From Aulostomus chinensis (taxonomy: Eukaryota > Chordata > Actinopteri > Syngnathiformes > Aulostomidae): a stretch of DNA of 64,000 nt. A program made the translations under genes and the position numbers. The notes below the pieces were generated by a model. That model had not been told where the DNA came from. It saw nothing but the letters and a program-made list of their open reading frames with translations, and made no database searches. Below, one piece after another: positions 58,401 to 64,000 of the stretch. Each line of letters opens with the position of its first letter. Within the stretch, counting starts at the first letter, position 1. The stretch covers positions 6,710,001 to 6,774,000 of the forward strand of contig JBBMOA010000001.1 in the NCBI GenBank assembly GCA_037954235.1, written 5' to 3'.

Positions 58401-59322
58401 CAGACCCCTGGATGTGGTGGTTCCTACCTGAACGTAGATTCTGTCAGCTCATGTTGTTAAATCAACTCACCAGGAACACCAGTAGATTTCAATGGACTGA
58501 CAATGAGTCTCATTGAATGGTAAACATGTCAAATATGAAGTCATCACCTGAGGAGGTCTGCTGCTGGAATGAAGCTCCAGATATTCACAAGATATTCTAG
58601 ATCTTCAAATAAAGCATTTTTATATTTGATTTATTGTTCATTAGCCTGCTTCACATTGTTTGATTTTATGTGTTGTATATCAATAGAACTTTGATCCACA
58701 ACCTCCACAAACACTCTTGTCCAACTTTTGTGCCCAAATTTTCTCCTCATGAGGCACCAAATCAAGTCAAGTCATTTTTATTTGTTAGAACCAAATCACA
58801 ACAAAGTTCTCTCATGACTCTTTACTAGTAGAGCAGGTCCAGCACCAAACTGCTTCAATGAATCTACACCCAACAATTCTCCACCAGCAGCACATCCTGC
58901 AACAGTGGTGATGAAAACCTTCCTTTTAACAGGCAGGAAGGTCGAGCAGATCCAGGATCAGTGGGGACGGCCTCCTGCTTTGACCGGTTGTATTTAAAGC
59001 TCATCAGATTGGAACAACCTTTCCTCCTCACTTGGGTCTCTCTCTTCCTTTCTCATCTTCAAATCATCAAGCATTTTCAAACATCTGCTCTTGTTTCTGA
59101 TGCACCTCCCCTTTTCTCTCCAGGATTCACTCTCTACTTGTTCTTGTTTGTTCTCTGTACTGTAAATATGTGGATATTTGTGTATGAATATGCATTGTGT
59201 ACTTTAATGGTGCATGGAAGCAGTATTTATTTAGATGGGTGTTTAAATGTATGAGTATGTGAACACAGGCCCACTCTTATTCTGTAGTGGGATCTCTGAT
59301 CATACTTTGTATAATACTGGAT

Positions 59323-59341
59323 GGGGGGGGGGGGGGGGGGG
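59323..59341. repeat. Poly-G tract
   Basis: Nineteen consecutive G, the counterpart of the C run at 55252-55268 in the left arm. Confidence 0.95.
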
Positions 59342-59902
59342 CTTTGGGGAACATTGTTGGCCTGTACCTGGGTGTATGATGTGTGTGTCCTTGTGTTGAA
59401 AATAGAATCTACTTTTATTATTGTTGTATTGTTGGTCATTATTTGTCAGGACCCCCTCCAAAATGAGATGGTGCATCTCAAGGGGCTGCCCTTGAATCAA
59501 GAATCAAGAATGAAGGTGTCTGCTGGTCTTGGTGGACCCTCTGCTTCTCCAGCTGAGTCAACAGATTCCTGTGTTGAGTCATTGTGTATCCTGGCTGCAT
59601 TCAGCGCTTTCACTGCTGCAGCCTGAGCGGCCGTCAGGACAGGTGTTATTAAGGATGGAAGAGGGGACAGTTTTGGCAGGACAAGTTGCTCCACATTCAG
59701 GAGATGGTGGGAAGTTTAAAGCCTGGTGACAAACTCCTTCACTACCTGTGTGGTTCAAAGTCCCTGGTTTGATTGCAGCTTTGACCTGAGCAGGTGTTCA
59801 TCCTCATCTCAGTAACAGGGGACACTTTATCACAGCAGTGGACAAACATCAGCATTCATCGCCCAGCAGCTCCTCTGATAAACAGAACAAGTTAAAGTAT
59901 TC

Positions 59903-59975
59903 TGGAGAACGAGGGTATGGATCCCTCTCCCTCTCACATGCTAAGCTAGCACTCTACCATTGGAGCTAAGTCCCT
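59903..59975 (-). pseudogene. tRNA-Ala (AGC) relic in the right arm
   Basis: Minus-strand counterpart of the tRNA-Ala at 54597-54669. The anticodon loop ttAGCat and T arm are recognisable. The acceptor strands (agggact against gttctcc) have mismatches at the end and in the middle, the anticodon stem ctagc/gtgag has an A-G opposition, and the T loop reads 'atccata' in place of 'atcgatg', destroying the B box. Decay of one arm's gene with preservation of the other shows the arms are no longer being homogenised. Confidence 0.85.
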
Positions 59976-59984
59976 GCTAATGAG

Positions 59985-60515
59985 CACAGCAGATAATGCA
60001 GGTTGACCTTCATGCAGGGTTGGATGAGCGTCACCAGTTGGAGCTTCTCTGGTTCAACAAACCCTTGGGACCAAGACAGGAATTGGAACCTGTGCAGGTC
60101 CAGACCCATACTGAAGTTGGTGGAGACAATTGTTTAAACCAGGGACTGAATGAAAAGACTTGCCCAGACTCCAGCTCACTCTTCTGAACCGACCCCTCAT
60201 CTCTGTGTGGAGTAAACATCAGAGGTGGGGGGTGCAGGTTCTGCTTTGACCTCTGACCTCCTGAGGTAAAGCAGTGGAGATGTTGAGCTTGAAGGAGTTG
60301 ACGGCCTCCTTCATCTTCTCATTGGTTTGCTAAACTCAGCATCATGAAGTGTTGCTGAAATTCAACATGTCAGCTGAGGCCAGAGATTCCTGCGTTCCCT
60401 GAGTCCTTGAGTGTCGTCTCTGTTGTTTGAAAGCACAAAGCTGTTCCTGATGGTCCAGTGTGTCCGATTCTGGGCTCTCACAGCTGTAACTGGGGTTTGA
60501 GCTCCGTTAAGGGAC
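59985..60515 (+). repeat. tRNA-Glu duplicon, copy 2
   Basis: Diverged direct copy of 47285-47995, shorter by about 180 bp. It overlaps the outer end of the right inverted-repeat arm, because the 'gcttctctggtt' segment is shared by all three places. Confidence 0.8.
60444..60514 (+). pseudogene. tRNA-Glu (CTC) relic
   Basis: It aligns with the intact tRNA-Glu at 47923-47994: 'ttcctgatggtccagtg', loop ctCTCac, and 'ctccgttaaggga'. The D stem is broken, the anticodon stem (tgggct.../agctgt) is unpaired, and the B box reads 'ggtttgagctc' where 'ggttcgattcc' is expected. Inactive copy within the second Glu duplicon. Confidence 0.82.
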
Positions 60516-60820
60516 TGGTTTTGTGGAGAGAACCAAGCAGAAGAATTGACAGTTTCAGCAGGAAAGGTGACCATTGCTCCACAACCTCAGTCCCAGGATT
60601 CAGTCCTGCTTCACCCAGCATGGCCCTATGATCAACAGAAATGAACTGCCAGTGGAGGTCCTCAGTAATCCAGGTCATGGTTTCTCTAGATTGCTGTGTT
60701 GTAGTCAGAACACTTGCAAATATCAGCCTCTTTCCTCCATGATCTCTCATTCTTTCTGTTCTCTCCATTTCTCCTCTTCGTTTCTACTCCTTGCTGACTG
60801 TTGTTCCTCATTTGTGGCAG

Positions 60821-60987
60821 AGTTCAGTCAGTGGACGGGACATTTTGCCACTGCACTGTCCATCATCAGGGCATTTAACATCCAGGACTGGCTCCCAGAT
60901 CATCGCCATGACCTCATCCCCTGCACCAGTGGACAGTTCATCAAGGATGGCAAACATGTGGGTCTCAATTCTCCTCCATCTTTGTAG
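60821..60987 (+). other. Exon-like stretch, unrecognised
   Basis: A long polypyrimidine tract (60740-60815) ends in 'tttgtggcag' at 60820, a good 3' splice-site context. One frame then stays open for 55 codons, including 'EFSQWTGHFATALSIIRAFN' and 'DWLPDHRHDLIPC', to a stop at 60985. A donor-like 'aacat/gtgggt' lies near 60956. I recognise no domain and no neighbouring exon, so this is only a candidate. Confidence 0.25.
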
Positions 60988-61171
60988 GTTGGTTACATTT
61001 CCTCCTGGTCTTTAATCCATCTTTAGTTGACATTTTTCTGTTGAGCCCAGTTTGTTGACTGCCAGGCTGTCTTACTTTTCAATGGCACAGCAGCAGACAG
61101 CAAGAGGGTTGCTATGGTGCAGTTGGTAAAATCCCTATCTATGGTCTGCAGAAATATGCTGGGAGTTCTTT

Positions 61172-61536
61172 TTTATTACGAACCAGAATTCAAGGACTGA
61201 CCAAGGAAACCAAAGCACAGAATTTAGAGATCAAAGAAAGAAATCAAAGAACGAACCTGAAGATCAGGAAATGGCACAGATCAATTAGATCCATGGACTC
61301 ATCAGTGAAGGTTTTCTTTGGTTCACGGTCACTTGTTGTCGTACTGGTGTGATGATGTCAGACCCTTCACATTCAGTTCAAACAGACTCCAAAGTGTAGC
61401 TGTGATGCGGAGGGCAGCAGCCTTGTGCTTGGTTCCGTCATGGTTCTCTGCATTGTTAGCAAACTCACCAAAGACCTCCCTGAAAGCAGGATCATTTTCC
61501 CAGAGTGCTTTTTTAACCAAGTACCAATTTGTCCCT
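61172..61536 (-). CDS. Candidate 3'-terminal exon of an unrecognised gene
   Basis: On the minus strand a pyrimidine-rich, acceptor-like sequence ('ttgtttgttgtttttaaag', ending about 61537) leads into a frame of about 68 codons that stops at 61329-61331. It begins with residues like GTNWYLVKKALWENDPAF and contains EVFGEFANNAEN and LWSLFELNVKG before ending SSHQYDN-K. The composition, with mixed charged and hydrophobic residues and a helix-like spacing, is more protein-like than other frames nearby. An AATAAA on the same strand lies at 61172-61177, about 150 bp after the stop. I do not recognise the family, no upstream exon is identified, and a chance frame or pseudogene exon is quite possible. 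The interval includes the 3' UTR. Confidence 0.3.
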
Positions 61537-61945
61537 CTTTAAAAACAACAAACAAAGATGAGGTCAGACTGAGATGGACGAGATGATATGGATGTGATTT
61601 ATGGCTTTCAAACACCAAATATTCAATTTTTCTTCAGGGCTTTTGAGAGGTTCTGGGTAATGAATGAAAATTTAAGTTGGACAAAAACGACATGCGGGGT
61701 CACTGTGTGTGTTTCACAAGTTTCACCTGGAACCAAACAACCTTGGAGGGTAAAAGCTCCAATCATAGCCACTCAGATGCAGCAGCAGAAGAAGCTGTCA
61801 TCCACCCTGACAGTCAGAGCATCAAGTCAAGGAAACATCACCATCTTGTAGTTCCAAACCTCCACCTGTCAGATTCAGCTACTTCTGATTGTGGGACTTT
61901 AAATTTGAACACAATGGAATTTGGACAAGGAGTTTTCCTTCCAGT
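61537..61945. other. Intergenic sequence, nothing recognised
   Basis: Overlapping plus-strand frames of 87 and 117 codons (61588-62030) are mutually exclusive and lack domain features; the second runs into repeated sequence. Confidence 0.45.
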
Positions 61946-62165
61946 CCAAACATCATCGTCCAGCCTCCAACCAGAGGTCCATCAGTTATCATGGAGCCAC
62001 AGGTGGAGTCTGGGTTCTTTTCTAGAATGAGACGGCAATGACAGTCCTGCAGAGTGACATCACTGACATGAATTGATGACTTCAGTCACATGACTGGATG
62101 ACTTCAGTCATGACTGGATGACTTCAGTCACGTGACTGGATGACTTCAGTCACATGACTGGATGA
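61946..62165. repeat. Inverted partner of 51281-51456, with minisatellite
   Basis: Reverse complement of 51281-51456 followed by an expanded minisatellite (62087-62166): about four units of 22 bp, 'gatgacttcagtcacatgac' plus 'tg', one unit two bases short and one reading 'gtcacgtgac'. The partner has about two and a half units. Confidence 0.9.
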
Positions 62166-62169
62166 CAGT

Positions 62170-62820
62170 GTAGATTCCACTGTAGAGGTTGGGGAAATAG
62201 TCTCTGAGAATCCAGCTTGAACCAACGCCCCCCTTGTTTTTCAAAAACCCAAACAGCGACCATCAGTCTCCCTCCAATCTTGTACTGGGTTCAATGTTGC
62301 TGTTCCATTTTGCAGCAGTAGGTGTCGCTGTGATCCCAGGTTCAATTCAAGATTCCCAACTCCAGTTCATGCTGGTGACCTCAGTGGCAGGTAAAATGGT
62401 GCTTCAGTGGATCATGTGATCAACTCATGTGTGTCCTCACTGCTCCACAGGTCTGTCAAATGTTCTGTAAAATAGTTGGACCCAGCAGAGCTGCTAGATT
62501 AGGAGTTGATGGAGTCGTTGCAGATACCAGGGTCCAAAGTCCAGCTTGAACCTGGTTTGTGCAGTTCTTTGTCAAGCTAGCAGCCATTCTCTTCTTTTCA
62601 CATGGCCGTGTCTCCTGATGACTCAGGACCAGTTGATGTCCATTTACCTGTCATGGTGACAGAGAACTTTCTCCAGCTCAACCAGGACAAAACTGAGGTC
62701 TTAATTAAAGCTGGAGGCAGCATTGTTAGGACCTGAGCCTCCTCCCGTCCACCACAGCCAAGGAGCAGGAGTTGGCCACGGACAAACACAACTCCACTTT
62801 CAAAGCCTGTCAGAGACGTG
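62170..62820. other. Intergenic sequence, nothing recognised
   Basis: No tRNA, SINE or convincing reading frame. A minus-strand frame at 62598-62933 contains the tRNA-Gln and is therefore not a protein gene. Confidence 0.5.
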
Positions 62821-62824
62821 CTGG

Positions 62825-62896
62825 AGGCTCCACCGAGATTTGAACTCGGATTGCTGGATTCAAAGTCCAGAGTGCTAACCGTTACACCATGGAACC
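62825..62896 (-). tRNA. trnQ-UUG: tRNA-Gln (TTG)
   Basis: A complete 72-nt minus-strand cloverleaf. The acceptor stem ggttcca pairs with tggagcc (one G-T), discriminator T. The D arm is 'tggtgtaacggttagca'. The anticodon stem is ctgga/tccag with loop ctTTGaa, anticodon TTG, reading CAA/CAG. The T arm is ccgag-ttcaaat-ctcgg, fully paired. It is the best-preserved of four Gln-family sequences in the window; the other three are decayed and lie in opposite orientation at 45.3-46.5 kb. Its upstream flank (62897-63098) is the shared Gln flank. No TTTT terminator within about 40 nt downstream. Confidence 0.93.
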
Positions 62897-62949
62897 TGTC
62901 CAAAGAAGATGTGATTGAGACGAAATATGGCACTAATCATGTAGGAGGG

Positions 62950-63098
62950 ACTACAGTGGTCATCTGGTTTTAATTTTCACAAACAAATACGGTTGAAAAC
63001 TTTGAGACAGTGACACAGAGCTCTTATTTGAAGGACCATGGGATGGGAAATATCCCAGACCTCTGAGATCAGAGCGCTCACTTTGATCTCAGGGTCCT
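62950..63098 (-). repeat. tRNA-Gln upstream unit, inverted partner of 45104-45240
   Basis: Reverse complement of 45104-45240 with scattered differences. It lies 5' of the minus-strand tRNA-Gln, in the same relation as in the other copies. Confidence 0.87.
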
Positions 63099-63099
63099 G

Positions 63100-63770
63100 A
63101 CTTTGGGGGTCCTTCCTTTGGTCTTCAAATACTTGTGGTTTTTATTGGCAGAACTTTCAACTTGCATGCAAAAAGAGAATCACAGTCAATTTTAACCCAG
63201 CAGACAGTGTTTATTTCTAATGAATCAGACAATCGCACAAATGAGAATGAAAGGAAAAAACAATAAAATGTTTTAAAAACCTTCTCCACTCTAAAGCTTT
63301 TTAAAGTTCATTTGAAGGTTCAAAGGTGGTGGTGAGGAGGTCACCCTGATCCTCCCTGTCGTCACTGCCAGGATTCTTTCTTCTGGTGCTGTGGTTCTTC
63401 TGATGAAGGGGGCGTGATGTTTGCCGTCTCAGGCTCCACCAAATGTCCTCTTTAGGACGCCACAATGTGGCCTCTTCACTGCTCCATCTTCCCTGCATCG
63501 GAGACACCAGGGTTCCTCCTGGTGCCGACCCCATCGTCCTTCTACCCAATGGTGCGGCCATGGATCCTCAGAAGACGCTGGGATCCTTCTTCTCATCAGA
63601 GCCACAGTTTTTCCTGGAGGGAACAACAGGAGCTTTGTTGTAATGTTTTGCTCGGTGTTTCCTGCTCAGAGCGTCAGGATCTGTGACGCCATCTTGTGGT
63701 AGGGGGTCATCATCTTATTGTGTGGTAGTGGATTCATTGATCTGCTGTTTCAACACATTCAAGTTCATTA
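63100..63770. other. Intergenic sequence with a weak minus-strand gene-end candidate
   Basis: A minus-strand frame (63561-63301, 86 codons) is rich in Arg, Ser and Gly, and is followed on the same strand by an AATAAA near 63208-63213. Several plus-strand frames overlap it, and no domain or splice context decides between them. I do not call a gene. Confidence 0.35.
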
Positions 63771-64000
63771 TCCATCCATCCATCGTCGTCTTCCGCTTAT
63801 TCCTTACTGGTAAGGGTCGCAGGGGGGGTGGAGCCTATCCCAGCGTCTACGGGAGAGAGGTGGGGTACACCCTGGACAGGTCACAACATCGCAGGGCCAA
63901 TATACAGAGACGAACAACCATTCACACCTACGGTCAATTTAGAGTGTCCAATCAGCCTCGTCCCCAAATTGCATGTCTTTGGACGGTGGGAGGAAGCTGG
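63771..64000 (-). mobile_element. SINE copy, minus strand, cut by the window end
   Basis: Starting at the 'tccatccatccatc' tail (63771-63784), the reverse complement of the SINE follows: 'ggtggagcctatcccagcgt', 'ggacaggtcacaacatcgca', 'gtcaatttagagtgtccaat', 'gcatgtctttggacggtggg'. The head lies beyond position 64000. Same family as 57346-57730. Confidence 0.87.

Larger units (their letters stand above)
58304..60055 (-). repeat. Right arm of ~1.75-kb inverted repeat
   Basis: Reverse complement of 54515-56283 (see there). It contains the G run at 59323-59341, the dispersed segment 58771-58985 and the decayed tRNA-Ala. Confidence 0.92.

Noticed and set aside
55036..59626. Open frames of 70-115 codons in the inverted-repeat arms
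   Set aside because: They appear in mirrored form in both arms, depend on poly-C/poly-G tracts, overlap opposing frames, and lack recognisable domains.
61090..61170. Possible tRNA D-arm ('ggtgcagttggtaaaatccc')
   Set aside because: No anticodon arm, T arm or acceptor partner follows; probably chance or a very old fragment.
62598..62933. 111-codon minus-strand open frame
   Set aside because: It reads through the tRNA-Gln gene and its flank, so it is not a protein gene.
1..64000. 5S or other rRNA genes, telomeric repeats, viral genes, toxin genes
   Set aside because: I looked for these patterns on both strands and saw none.

Overview
The window looks like teleost fish nuclear DNA. The grounds are vertebrate-type tRNA genes and relics, tRNA-headed SINE copies of the kind widespread in teleosts, long (CA)n/(TG)n tracts, and no compact coding. 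No prokaryotic gene, operon, rRNA or phage module was seen, and no complete protein-coding gene can be supported.

Positions 1-42990 are one continuous satellite array of roughly a thousand monomers of 43 or 44 bp. From 1 to about 37560 it is homogeneous and built of nested higher-order blocks that recur at exact offsets (8670, 5592, 3078, 2818, 2197, about 1560, 1301, 953 and 823 bp). From about 37560 to 40980 the monomers are less uniform. From about 40980 to 42990 an older, diverged subfamily with 'attagcaattctt' monomers takes over, as expected at the edge of an array. An 855-bp foreign insert with solo-LTR-like features (42991-43845) interrupts this edge. About 300 bp of diverged satellite then resumes before unique sequence starts near 44156.

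Positions 44156-64000 are a mosaic of tRNA-bearing duplicons in both orientations, cut by microsatellites and SINEs. Complete or near-complete cloverleaves are Glu-CTC, Lys-TTT, Ala-AGC, His-GTG (minus), Gln-TTG (minus), and initiator-Met-like genes whose anticodon reads CAG instead of CAT. Decayed copies of Gln, Glu, Phe, Asn, Ala and initiator Met lie among them. A 1.75-kb inverted repeat (54515-56283 against 58304-60055) carries an Ala tRNA in each arm, one good and one decayed. Other inverted pairs (45.1 kb with 63.0 kb; 51.3 kb with 62.0 kb) nest around it, so the right-hand 19 kb looks like a large eroded palindrome or repeatedly inverted tRNA cluster.

The satellite plus tRNA-duplicon layout suggests a heterochromatin border, perhaps pericentromeric; that is inference. 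The most unusual items are the satellite's block structure, the fact that one monomer closes all six reading frames, the initiator-tRNA bodies with a leucine-type CAG anticodon, and an unrecognised exon-like reading frame on the minus strand near 61.3-61.5 kb that has an acceptor-like site and a poly(A) signal.
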